A stretch of 9,871 nt of DNA from Clostridia bacterium (lineage in GTDB: Bacteria > Bacillota > Dehalobacteriia > UBA4068). The position numbers and the translations under genes are program-made. Numbering within the stretch: position 1 is the stretch's first letter; each line of letters begins with the position of its first letter. Of this stretch, positions 1 through 5,629 are shown one piece after another. The stretch lies in NCBI GenBank assembly GCA_012515255.1, contig JAAYYR010000171.1, positions 1-9,871 on the forward strand, read 5' to 3'. Below the pieces are notes generated by a model. It was not told where the DNA came from. It made no database searches and saw only the letters and a list, made by a program, of their open reading frames with translations.

Positions 1-48
1 AATAAGGCGGCGCGCCTTGATCCCATCGAAGCGCTGCGTTATGAATAA
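1..48 (+). CDS. 3' end of an ABC transporter permease (MacB/FtsX type), partial
   Basis: The first 15 codons of the window read NKAARLDPIEALRYE and end at TAA (46-48). This is the characteristic C-terminal tail of MacB/FtsX-family ABC transporter permeases, which usually finish with a run like KAARLDPIEALRYE after their last membrane helix. The rest of the gene lies upstream of the window, so the substrate and the partner ATPase cannot be seen. The call rests only on this short tail, but the tail is highly diagnostic. No clear rho-independent terminator follows in 49-130. Confidence 0.85.
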   Translation, partial: NKAARLDPIEALRYE

Positions 49-132
49 ATTCCGCCCCAAAAGCGCTGATCGCCCCATGCGGCGTTTAGGCGGCGCAATT
101 ATGGGTAAGCTAAAGACGCCCGCACAAGGCTC

Positions 133-161
133 TTGCACAATGCCCGCGGCTATGATAAATT
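133..161 (+). promoter_or_regulatory. Candidate promoter of the HesB-like selenoprotein gene
   Basis: A TTGCAC -35-like box (133-138) is followed after 17 bases by TAAATT (156-161) as a -10-like box. A TATGAT (151-156) overlaps and could serve instead, with a poorer -35. Transcription would begin near 168, inside the dyad at 164-183. The match is only moderate. Confidence 0.4.
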
Positions 162-163
162 AG

Positions 164-183
164 GATTATTATGACTAATAATC
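164..183 (+). promoter_or_regulatory. AT-rich dyad, possible operator upstream of the selenoprotein gene
   Basis: GATTATT (164-170) and AATAATC (177-183) are perfect inverted copies separated by six bases, just upstream of the ribosome binding site at 198-202. A second imperfect dyad, ATGA...TCAT (171-185), overlaps it. The AT-rich palindrome resembles metalloregulator operators such as Fur/PerR boxes in general character, but it does not match the 7-1-7 Fur consensus in spacing. Regulation of an Fe-S-related gene by an iron or redox sensor would make sense; this is inference. Confidence 0.4.
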
Positions 184-210
184 ATTCTTATAAAAACGGA
201 GGATAAGCCG

Positions 211-513
211 ATGTTACAGATTACCGATACCGCCGCCTCGGTCATCAAAGAGGTATTGGCGAATAACAAACAGGAATTGCCCAATGCCATGGTGCGGGTG
301 CTGATCGCCGGTTATGGTTGAGGCGGGCCTAAATTACAGCTGACTCTGGATGAGTCGCAGGCGGAGGACGACACCGTGCAGGAAGACCGGGAGATCAAGG
401 TTGTTTATAGCCCTGAGCTTAAGCAGCACATGGATGATGTTGTCATCGATTATGTCGATAATATCTATCAGCGCGGCTTTACGTTCAAAGCCCCTGGGCT
501 GTCAACCTGCTAA
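211..513 (+). CDS. HesB/IscA-like selenoprotein (in-frame UGA read as selenocysteine)
   Basis: Reading from ATG 211, after a GGAGG at 198-202, gives a 100-residue protein if TGA at 319-321 (codon 37) is read as selenocysteine; it stops at TAA 511-513. The UGA sits in GYG-U-GGPKLQLTLDE, the hallmark of the HesB-like selenoproteins known from anaerobic bacteria, where Sec replaces the first conserved Cys of the A-type Fe-S carrier fold. Homology continues on both sides: an N-terminal strand/helix, then a C-terminal half (VVYSPELKQHMDDVVIDYV) typical of the family. The usual C-terminal CGC pair is absent. The protein ends in one Cys (residue 100), 63 residues after Sec37, close to the 64-residue gap between the first and second Cys of IscA, so Sec37 and Cys100 may form a redox or metal-binding pair. 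A SECIS-like hairpin follows the UGA. The role is probably Fe-S or redox related but is not established for this family. The alternative is a pseudogene with a nonsense mutation, which I think unlikely. Confidence 0.88.
319..362 (+). promoter_or_regulatory. UGA Sec codon and candidate bacterial SECIS hairpin
   Basis: Twenty bases after the UGA, GACTC (342-346) and GAGTC (352-356) form a perfect 5-bp stem with a five-base loop UGGAU that exposes two Gs. The loop centre is about 27 bases from the UGA. A lower helix GCCU/AGGC (327-330 with 359-362) can close the structure. Bacterial SECIS elements lie directly downstream of the UGA inside the coding region and carry a short apical loop with a G, read by SelB. 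The fit is good by eye; the folding energy was not computed. Confidence 0.7.
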
Positions 514-558
514 GGTAAAACAAAGCAGTTGCGGCAGGCCATTACCCTGGGAGGAAAC

Positions 559-1470
559 ATGAAATACTTGGTCATTGGCGCGGGCGGCGTCGGCGGCAGC
601 TTGGCCGCAAATCTTAGCGAAGCGGGCCATGATGTCACGGCTATTGCCCGCGGCGCGCATTTGCAAGCGATGCTGGCCCATGGCCTGCACATGCACACCA
701 CCGGGCGCGGCGCTTATACTGTGCCGGTCAAAGTGGCGGCGGAAGCCGATTATCAGGAGCGGCCGGATGTGATCTTCGTCTGCGTCAAGGATTATTCCTT
801 GATGCAGACAGTACCGCTGATCCACAGGGTCGCCGGCCCCCGGACCATTGTCATCCCGCTGCTTAATATCTACGGTACCGGCGCAAGACTGCAGGAATTG
901 CTGCCGCGTCTTTTAGTGACCGACGGCTGCATTTACATAGCGGCGCAAATCAAGGCGCCCGGCCTGATCCTGCAAAGCGGCCATATTTTCCGCATCGTCT
1001 TTGGCCTGCGGCAGCCGGAACAATTCCGCCCGGACTTAAATGAAATCGCCGCCGACCTGCGCGCAAGCAAGATTGAGGTTCTGCTTTCGCAACGGATCAA
1101 GGTGGACACCTTTAATAAATACGTCTATGTCTCGCCGCTTGCCGCTTGCGAGGTCGACCGCGGCGCCAATGCCGGCAGCATCAGACAGCCAGGGCCGGAT
1201 CAGGACGAATGGCGCGCCCTGACAAAGGAAATCATCGCCCTGGGACAAGCCATGGGGCTTGAACTGCCGGAAGACCTGGCGGAAACGAATTTCCAGATCC
1301 TGCGGCAACTCTCCCCCAACGCCAACACTTCGCTGACGCGCGATTATCTGGCCGGGCGGCCAAATGAAATCGACGGTCAGATCTTCCAGGTAGTGCGCCT
1401 GGGCCGTAAATACGGCGTAGCGCTGCCCGGCTATGAGCGCATAGCGGCGCAATTGGGATTTAATGAATAA
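559..1470 (+). CDS. Ketopantoate reductase-family NAD(P)-dependent oxidoreductase (ApbA/PanE-like)
   Basis: This is a 303-residue 2-dehydropantoate 2-reductase-family protein. The N-terminal Rossmann motif is GAGGVGG at residues 7-13. A middle segment with PLLNIYG (residues 100-106) takes the place of the family's usual LQNG motif. Lys187 in FNKYVYVSPLAA corresponds to the catalytic lysine. The C-terminal helical domain has SLTRDYLAGRPNEID, matching the family's substrate-domain signature. PanE reduces ketopantoate to pantoate with NADPH for pantothenate and CoA synthesis. Many paralogues act on other 2-keto acids, and the altered LQNG motif makes the substrate uncertain. I chose ATG 559 because GGGAGG (549-554) lies just upstream; an upstream alternative codon at 529 lacks a site. 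It begins 45 bases after the selenoprotein stop, so the two are probably co-transcribed. A terminator follows. Confidence 0.85.
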   Translation: MKYLVIGAGGVGGSLAANLSEAGHDVTAIARGAHLQAMLAHGLHMHTTGRGAYTVPVKVAAEADYQERPDVIFVCVKDYSLMQTVPLIHRVAGPRTIVIPLLNIYGTGARLQELLPRLLVTDGCIYIAAQIKAPGLILQSGHIFRIVFGLRQPEQFRPDLNEIAADLRASKIEVLLSQRIKVDTFNKYVYVSPLAACEVDRGANAGSIRQPGPDQDEWRALTKEIIALGQAMGLELPEDLAETNFQILRQLSPNANTSLTRDYLAGRPNEIDGQIFQVVRLGRKYGVALPGYERIAAQLGFNE

Positions 1471-1502
1471 GGCTGGGCCGTATATGATACGCCCAAATAC
1501 AT

Positions 1503-1535
1503 AAAATACCCGCGGAGACAGACACGGGTATTTTT
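1503..1535. terminator. Bidirectional rho-independent terminator
   Basis: AAAATACCCG (1503-1512) pairs perfectly with CGGGTATTTT (1525-1534) around a 12-base loop. A T-run on the right and an A-run on the left let it work in both directions, ending the selenoprotein/reductase transcript and the leftward regulator/AI-2E transcript. A smaller imperfect hairpin, GGGC-GTA/TAC-GCCC (1475-1494), precedes it. Confidence 0.85.
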
Positions 1536-1606
1536 GCGTTTGGCCTCAAACCATTATATATGAGATACGGCTAATTTCCGCTGTCAATGCCGGATATTGC
1601 CTCCTT

Positions 1607-2086
1607 TTACCCCTCCGGCTTGGACTGCCGTAGTTTAAGGATGACGCTTATTGTTGCCGCCACCAGCGGGCCGATAATGATGCCCACCGCCCCAAGCAAT
1701 AGCGCGCCCAAAATCGAGGCGGCGAGTGCCACCAGGGGCCGGACGCCGATCTGCTTGCCGGTAATGATGGGGTCGAGAATTTGCCGCAGCACCACCAGGC
1801 CGATATACAGCAGGGCCAGGCGCAATGCCAAAGCGCTATTGCCGAGGATCAGGCTAACGATGATCCAGGGCAGAAACACGAGGCCGCTGCCGACGACCGG
1901 CAACAGATCAAGCAGGCTGACGCCTAAGGCGATCAACACCGCGAACGGGATGTCGAAGATGATCAAAAATACCGATATCAGCACGAGATTGATGGCAAAA
2001 AAGATTAGCTGCGCTTTAATAAAACCCATGCCGACCTTGAGCATCTCCGCGAGAAAACGGATTAATTTATTTTCCTGTTGCGCCAT
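1607..2086 (-). CDS. Half-length AI-2E family (DUF20) membrane protein
   Basis: This 159-residue, very hydrophobic protein matches the C-terminal half of AI-2E family transporters, which are usually about 330-380 residues. The order of landmarks is clear: FIKAQL near residue 22, DLLPVVGSG at 60-68, a PW-containing helix at about 70-85, then RQILDPIITGKQIGVRPL at about 101-118 and GIIIGPL near 135-141. About five or six membrane segments are likely. The N-terminal four-helix half and the soluble loop of the full-length family are absent, and the 41 bases up to the regulator gene leave no room for them. The start at 2086 has only a modest upstream GGGGGCGG. It follows the Crp/Fnr gene in the same direction and probably shares its transcript. 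Family members include putative autoinducer-2 exporters and Na+/H+ antiporters, so the substrate cannot be predicted. It may be a natural short form that works as a dimer, or a decaying remnant. Confidence 0.8.
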   Translation of the reverse strand: MAQQENKLIRFLAEMLKVGMGFIKAQLIFFAINLVLISVFLIIFDIPFAVLIALGVSLLDLLPVVGSGLVFLPWIIVSLILGNSALALRLALLYIGLVVLRQILDPIITGKQIGVRPLVALAASILGALLLGAVGIIIGPLVAATISVILKLRQSKPEG

Positions 2087-2127
2087 ATTCCGCCCCCATG
2101 CCGTGCCGGGTATTTATCTTGGGCCTT

Positions 2128-2811
2128 TTAATGCACGTCCAGCTCATGATGCTCCGCTAAAAGCTTAAAATGGCTGCGCCGGGTGTCAAGTATCCCCGCT
2201 TGACGCAGCCGCGAAATTTCCGCTGACATGGCGCTGCGCTCCACGCAAAGATAATCCGCCAGCTCCTGACGGGAAAAGGGAATGGTAAACTCATTGCTGC
2301 CGGCTTTTTGCGCCTCGCCGGCAAGATAAGAAAGCAGCTTGTCGCGGGTGCTGCGTTTGGAAATATGACGGATCTTCTCCGTTAGCTGCACATTCGTCCG
2401 CGCCAGGATCAGCATCATATTTTCTACCAGGCGGTTATGAAAGACGCAGGCCGAGGGACAAGTGGTGGTCATGCGCCGATAATTAACAAAAAGGATTTCG
2501 CAATCGCCGGCCGCCTCGACGCTAAAAGGCAGCCGCTCTTCGCCGGCGCAGGAGAAGCCCTCGCCGAACATACCGCCCGGCCCCACCCTGCCGATAATGC
2601 TGCGATTGCCGAAAGCGTCGTCATTGACCTGTTGGATAGCGCCGCGCAGTACGATGCCAATTTCCTGCACCCAGTCGCCGGCGCAGAGTATCAGTTGCCC
2701 TTTGGCATAGCTTTTACGATAAGCTCCCAGGCATTTAACCAGGCTGGCGATATCCTTTTCCTCGATGCCGGCGAATAAAGGCAATTGCGGCATAAGAGAA
2801 AAATTTTTCAT
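2128..2811 (-). CDS. Crp/Fnr-family transcriptional regulator, HcpR-like by context
   Basis: This 227-residue protein has the Crp/Fnr layout: an N-terminal cyclic-nucleotide-binding-like beta-barrel at about residues 9-120 (GDWVQEIGIVLRGAIQQV, then GGMFGE), a dimerisation helix at about 125-150, and a C-terminal winged helix at about 175-218 with FSRQELADYLCVERSAMSAE as the DNA-reading segment. Several cysteines are present, including a CPSAC pair, but there is no N-terminal FNR-type [4Fe-4S] Cys cluster, and the barrel lacks an evident cAMP-binding RS pair. Its position, divergent from an operon ending in hcp, is that of HcpR-type regulators, which respond to NO/nitrite stress and control hcp. 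The ligand is unknown. Two ATGs are in tandem; I chose 2811 because it leaves six bases to the GGAG at 2818-2821, whereas 2814 leaves only three. Autoregulation through the dyad at 2825-2840 is plausible. Confidence 0.85.
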   Translation of the reverse strand: MKNFSLMPQLPLFAGIEEKDIASLVKCLGAYRKSYAKGQLILCAGDWVQEIGIVLRGAIQQVNDDAFGNRSIIGRVGPGGMFGEGFSCAGEERLPFSVEAAGDCEILFVNYRRMTTTCPSACVFHNRLVENMMLILARTNVQLTEKIRHISKRSTRDKLLSYLAGEAQKAGSNEFTIPFSRQELADYLCVERSAMSAEISRLRQAGILDTRRSHFKLLAEHHELDVH

Positions 2812-2824
2812 CATTTTCTCCTTT

Positions 2825-2840
2825 TGTTAGAAAAACAACA
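2825..2840. promoter_or_regulatory. Candidate Crp/Fnr-type operator between the regulator and the hcp operon
   Basis: TGTT (2825-2828) and AACA (2837-2840) form a 16-base symmetric site with an eight-base spacer, the size and symmetry of Crp/Fnr-family operators. An overlapping TTGTT/AACAA dyad (2824-2828, 2834-2838) has odd spacing and fits less well. The site lies in the short intergenic region shared by the regulator gene and the hcp operon. Confidence 0.5.
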
Positions 2841-2854
2841 TATTTAACGATTTA

Positions 2855-2883
2855 ATTATAGTATGCTAAGTCCAAGAAAGCAA
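2855..2883 (-). promoter_or_regulatory. Probable promoter of the Crp/Fnr regulator gene
   Basis: On the minus strand a perfect TATAAT (complement of 2855-2860) lies 17 bases after TTGCTT (complement of 2878-2883). The -35 is weak and the -10 perfect. Transcription would start near 2848, placing the TGTT-N8-AACA dyad just downstream of the start, a repressing position. Confidence 0.5.
2857..2867 (+). promoter_or_regulatory. Candidate -10 region of the hcp operon
   Basis: TATAGT (2857-2862) and TATGCT (2862-2867) are both possible -10 boxes, and neither has a good -35 partner, as expected for an activator-dependent promoter. With TATGCT the start would be near 2874, and the centre of the TGTT-N8-AACA dyad would sit at about -41.5, the classical class II activating position for Crp/Fnr proteins. 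Which box is used cannot be told from sequence alone. Confidence 0.35.
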
Positions 2884-2898
2884 GAGGAGGTATGCGCC

Positions 2899-3459
2899 GT
2901 GATTTTTCCCCAAGACCCAAACCGCAGAATACACCGGGGAGATGCCCTGCCCGAGGAAAGGATAGCGGAGATACTGCGCCGCAGTCACTGGGGGACATTG
3001 TCCACCGTGGACGCGGACGGCGGCCCTTATGGCGTGCCGATTGGCTTTGCCTGGGACGAAAGCGACGGCTCTTTAATTCTCCACACTTATCACAGCGGGC
3101 AAAAACTCGAAAACATTAACCGCGACTCCAGAGTCTGCTTTAGCATAGTCGGCGGCTCCGAGCTGGTGACGGATAAATTTTCCGCTAATTTTGAAAGCCT
3201 GATTATCTTCGGCCGCATGGAAAAGGTCGCCGAAGGCGAGGAGACGATCCGGGCGGCGAAGGTTTTTTGCCGCAAATTCGCGCCGAAAATCGTTGCCGGA
3301 ATGGAAGCGGAAGCCGCGGAGCAGGAAATCGACGATTTAGCGCTGATGGTGGAGAAGGCTGCCGCCGTCATGGTCATGTACCGCATTATCCCCAGTCATC
3401 TTAGCAGTAAAAAGCGCCGCGGCGCGCCTTTATTAGCCAATAAGGAGGCGGCGAAATGA
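2899..3459 (+). CDS. Pyridoxamine 5'-phosphate oxidase-like FMN-binding protein (NimA-like family)
   Basis: From GTG 2899 the product is 186 residues. It shows the split-barrel flavin-binding fold of the pyridoxamine-phosphate-oxidase superfamily: RRSHWGTLSTVDADG and YGVPIGFAWDE (about residues 27-54), then LHTYHSGQKLENINRDSRVC (about 61-80), where the family contacts FMN. This subgroup includes NimA-type 5-nitroimidazole reductases and other small flavoproteins that reduce nitro compounds or handle oxygen and NO. I chose GTG 2899 because an AAGAGGAGG at 2882-2890 is eight bases upstream. An ATG at 2863 in the same frame has no ribosome binding site and falls at or before the likely transcription start. 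It is first in an operon with a cupin, rubredoxin and hcp, and its stop overlaps the next start by four bases. A role as an NADH- or rubredoxin-linked flavin reductase is possible but unproven. Confidence 0.85.
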   Translation: MIFPQDPNRRIHRGDALPEERIAEILRRSHWGTLSTVDADGGPYGVPIGFAWDESDGSLILHTYHSGQKLENINRDSRVCFSIVGGSELVTDKFSANFESLIIFGRMEKVAEGEETIRAAKVFCRKFAPKIVAGMEAEAAEQEIDDLALMVEKAAAVMVMYRIIPSHLSSKKRRGAPLLANKEAAK

Positions 3460-3770
3460 TCGAAAAGGTCTATCAACTGACGCGCAGCGAGACAAAAACG
3501 GTGGAGCGCTTGATCATGGATGAAAACCTCCACTATGCACATATCATCCTGCCGCCGGGCGAAACAACGCCGCCGCATCCCAGCAATGCTAATGTGTATC
3601 TCACCGTAGTGCGCGGCGAGCTGACCCTGCGCCTTGAGGATCAAGAGGCGAAGATATACGAAGCGGATTCCCTGCTTACCATACCGCAAGGCACGCAGAT
3701 GGATATCCGCAATCAAGGCCAAAGCGCCTTGGAGCTGATCATTGTCAAAGCGCCGCCGCCCCTTGATTAG
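3456..3770 (+). CDS. Small cupin-domain protein
   Basis: This 104-residue single-domain cupin has the core GETTPPHPSNANVYLTVVRG (residues 35-54) followed by the second strand set LLTIPQGTQMDI (73-84) typical of the barrel. In canonical cupins the first motif carries two His and one Glu as metal ligands. Here only His41 is at the expected place and the other positions are Ser and Tyr/Leu, so a mononuclear metal site is doubtful and the protein may bind a small ligand instead. It starts in an ATGA overlap with the flavoprotein gene, with an AAGGAGG at 3442-3448, which indicates translational coupling. Cupins of this size often accompany hcp or rubredoxin genes in anaerobes, but I cannot assign a function. 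An 8-bp hairpin covers its stop codon. Confidence 0.8.
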   Translation: MIEKVYQLTRSETKTVERLIMDENLHYAHIILPPGETTPPHPSNANVYLTVVRGELTLRLEDQEAKIYEADSLLTIPQGTQMDIRNQGQSALELIIVKAPPPLD

Positions 3771-3777
3771 CGGCGGC
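3752..3777 (+). repeat. GC-rich hairpin over the cupin stop codon
   Basis: GCCGCCGC (3752-3759) pairs perfectly with GCGGCGGC (3770-3777) around a 10-base loop that contains most of the TAG stop. No T-run follows, so it is not a standard terminator. It lies eight bases before the rubredoxin ribosome binding site and could stabilise or process the operon mRNA. Confidence 0.6.
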
Positions 3778-3800
3778 TTGCATAAAAGGAGGTCGAGAAA

Positions 3801-3965
3801 ATGCAAAAATACCTATGTATACCCTGCGGCTATATTTATGACCCGGTGCTTGGCGACGCGGATGGCGGCATCGCCCCTGGCACATCTTTTGCGGATTTGC
3901 CGCAAGACTGGGTCTGCCCCGTATGCGGCGTCGGTAAGGAAGATTTCGAACCCATAGATGAATAA
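3801..3965 (+). CDS. Rubredoxin
   Basis: This 54-residue protein is a typical rubredoxin, a small cytoplasmic one-electron carrier with one iron bound by four cysteines. The two Cys-X2-Cys knuckles are CIPCG (Cys6, Cys9) and CPVCG (Cys39, Cys42). The aromatic core residues Tyr4, Tyr11, Tyr13, Phe30, Trp37 and Phe49 are present, as is the GDADGGIAPGTSF loop. Length is normal for the family (52-55). ATG 3801 follows AAGGAGGT (3786-3793) at the ideal distance. It lies 30 bases after the cupin and 21 before hcp, and this placement suggests it supplies electrons to Hcp or to the flavoprotein, as rubredoxins do for detoxifying oxygen and NO reductases in anaerobes. The partner is inferred from context. 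Confidence 0.95.
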   Translation: MQKYLCIPCGYIYDPVLGDADGGIAPGTSFADLPQDWVCPVCGVGKEDFEPIDE

Positions 3966-3986
3966 CCAATCAAGGAGGAAAGACGC

Positions 3987-5621
3987 ATGAGTATGTTTTG
4001 TTATCAATGTCAGGAAACCGCGCGCAATCAAGGCTGTGAGGTACGCGGCGTCTGCGGTAAAACCGAAGAAGTGGCCAAGCTTCAGGATTTGCTGATCTAT
4101 ACCCTCAAGGGTATCGCTACAATCGTGGTACAGGCCAAGCTTGACCCGGATCAATTGGATCAGCTTAATTATAAAATGATGAACAGCCTCTTTATCACCA
4201 TTACGAATGCTAATTTTGACGATACGGCGATCGAGCGGCAAATCACTGCCATGCTCGCTGCCCGCGACCAGCTCAAGCAAGGCTTACAACTGACCGGCCT
4301 GCCGGACGCGGCCACGTTCGAGGTCGGCGACCGCGCCTCGATGCTGAAAAAAGCCGCCGGCGTGGGCGTACTCGCCACGGAAAACGAGGATATCCGCTCC
4401 TTAAAGCAACTGATTACCTATGGACTCAAGGGCATGGCCGCCTATGCCGAGCATGCTTATAATCTGGGGCATGAGGATGCGGAGGTCAACGCCTTTTTAT
4501 ACACCGCGCTTGCCGAATTGCTGCGCGAGGATATCACAGCCGACGAGCTGGTCAGCCTGACGCTGCGGACCGGCGAAATCGGCATCAAAACCATGGCGCT
4601 GCTTGATGCGGCGAATACGGAAAAATATGGCCATCCCGAGATCAGTCAGGTGAATATCGGCGTGCGCGATAACCCGGCTATTCTTGTCTCCGGCCATGAT
4701 CTGACCGATCTGGAGCAGTTGCTGGAGCAAACGGCAGGCACAGGCGTGGATGTTTATACCCATAGCGAAATGCTGCCCGCGCACTATTATCCTTTCTTCA
4801 AAAAATATCCGCATCTCGCAGGCAATTACGGCAATGCCTGGTGGAAACAACTAGATGAATTCGCCAGCTTCCACGGCCCCATACTTTTCACCACCAACTG
4901 CATTGTACCGCCCAAGAGCGATGAAATCAGACAGCGCATCTTCACCACCGGCTCTACCGGGTTCCCCGGCTGCACCCATATCCTCCCGGACGCCGACGGC
5001 AAGAAGGATTTCTCCCAGATCATCGCGCTGGCCAAAACACTGCCCGCCCCGGAGGCGATCGAGCAAGGCAGCATCGTCGGCGGCTTCGCCCATAACCAGG
5101 TGCTGGCCTTGGCCGATAAGGTGATCGAGGCTGTTAAATCGGGCGCTGTGAAAAAATTCGTCGTCATGGCCGGCTGCGACGGCCGCGTGAAATCCCGCTC
5201 CTACTATACGGATTTTGCCGCCAACCTCCCCAAAGATACGATCATCCTTACCGCCGGCTGCGCCAAATACCGCTACAATAAGCTCGACCTTGGCGATATT
5301 GGCGGCATCCCCCGCGTGCTGGACGCCGGGCAATGCAATGATTCCTATTCCCTGGCCCTGATCGCCCTGGCGCTCAAAGACGCTTTCGGCCTTGAGGACA
5401 TCAATGATCTGCCCATCATCTACAATATCGCCTGGTATGAGCAAAAAGCGGTGCTGGTATTGCTGGCTCTGCTGGCCCTGGGCGTGAAGAATATCCACCT
5501 TGGCCCCACCCTGCCCGGCTTCCTCTCGCCCAATGTGGCGCAGGTGCTGGTAGAAAAATTCGGCATCGCCGGCATTGGCGGCGTGGAGGATGATTTGCAA
5601 CTGTTCTTCCCCAAAGCATAG
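3987..5621 (+). CDS. hcp: Hybrid cluster protein (hydroxylamine reductase / NO reductase)
   Basis: This complete 544-residue Hcp carries one [4Fe-4S] and one hybrid Fe-S-O cluster. It was long called hydroxylamine reductase and is also implicated in NO reduction and protein S-nitrosylation. The N-terminal cubane ligands are Cys5, Cys8, Cys17 and Cys23 (CX2CX8CX5C), the spacing of the Desulfovibrio/strict-anaerobe class and not the wider E. coli pattern. All expected hybrid-cluster ligands are visible: His237 (SGHDL), Glu261 (SEMLPAH), Cys305 (TTNCIVP), Cys397 (AGCDGR), Cys425 (AGCAKYRY), Cys450 (GQCNDSYS) and Glu485 (WYEQKAV). The protein should therefore be active. AAGGAGG at 3972-3978 sets ATG 3987. 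It is the last gene of the flavoprotein-cupin-rubredoxin-hcp operon, and no separate Hcr reductase is present, so rubredoxin is a candidate electron donor. Control by the divergent Crp/Fnr-type regulator is likely. Confidence 0.97.
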   Translation: MSMFCYQCQETARNQGCEVRGVCGKTEEVAKLQDLLIYTLKGIATIVVQAKLDPDQLDQLNYKMMNSLFITITNANFDDTAIERQITAMLAARDQLKQGLQLTGLPDAATFEVGDRASMLKKAAGVGVLATENEDIRSLKQLITYGLKGMAAYAEHAYNLGHEDAEVNAFLYTALAELLREDITADELVSLTLRTGEIGIKTMALLDAANTEKYGHPEISQVNIGVRDNPAILVSGHDLTDLEQLLEQTAGTGVDVYTHSEMLPAHYYPFFKKYPHLAGNYGNAWWKQLDEFASFHGPILFTTNCIVPPKSDEIRQRIFTTGSTGFPGCTHILPDADGKKDFSQIIALAKTLPAPEAIEQGSIVGGFAHNQVLALADKVIEAVKSGAVKKFVVMAGCDGRVKSRSYYTDFAANLPKDTIILTAGCAKYRYNKLDLGDIGGIPRVLDAGQCNDSYSLALIALALKDAFGLEDINDLPIIYNIAWYEQKAVLVLLALLALGVKNIHLGPTLPGFLSPNVAQVLVEKFGIAGIGGVEDDLQLFFPKA

Positions 5622-5629
5622 CTATAAAC

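Noticed and set aside
41..163. A 40-codon ATG frame overlapping the ABC permease stop
   Set aside because: No ribosome binding site and no recognisable protein features; it ends in the promoter region of the selenoprotein gene.
319..321. A nonsense mutation turning the HesB-like gene into a pseudogene
   Set aside because: The stop is UGA exactly at the Sec/Cys site of the family, the rest of the frame is intact and a SECIS-like hairpin follows.
529..558. Upstream start for the first ketopantoate-reductase-family gene
   Set aside because: The extra ten residues precede the conserved MKYLVIGAGG start, and the only good ribosome binding site (549-554) lies inside them.
350..562. A 70-codon plus-strand frame after the UGA
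   Set aside because: It is in another frame from the HesB-like gene, is rich in Arg/Ser low-complexity sequence and has no ribosome binding site. The selenoprotein reading explains this region.
1587..2168. A 193-codon plus-strand frame opposite the AI-2E-like gene
   Set aside because: It is the antisense shadow of a clearly homologous membrane protein; composition is unnatural and no family is recognised.
4851..5600. A 249-codon minus-strand frame inside hcp
   Set aside because: It is the antisense shadow of hcp, whose frame carries every expected cluster ligand. Long antisense frames are common in GC-rich genes.
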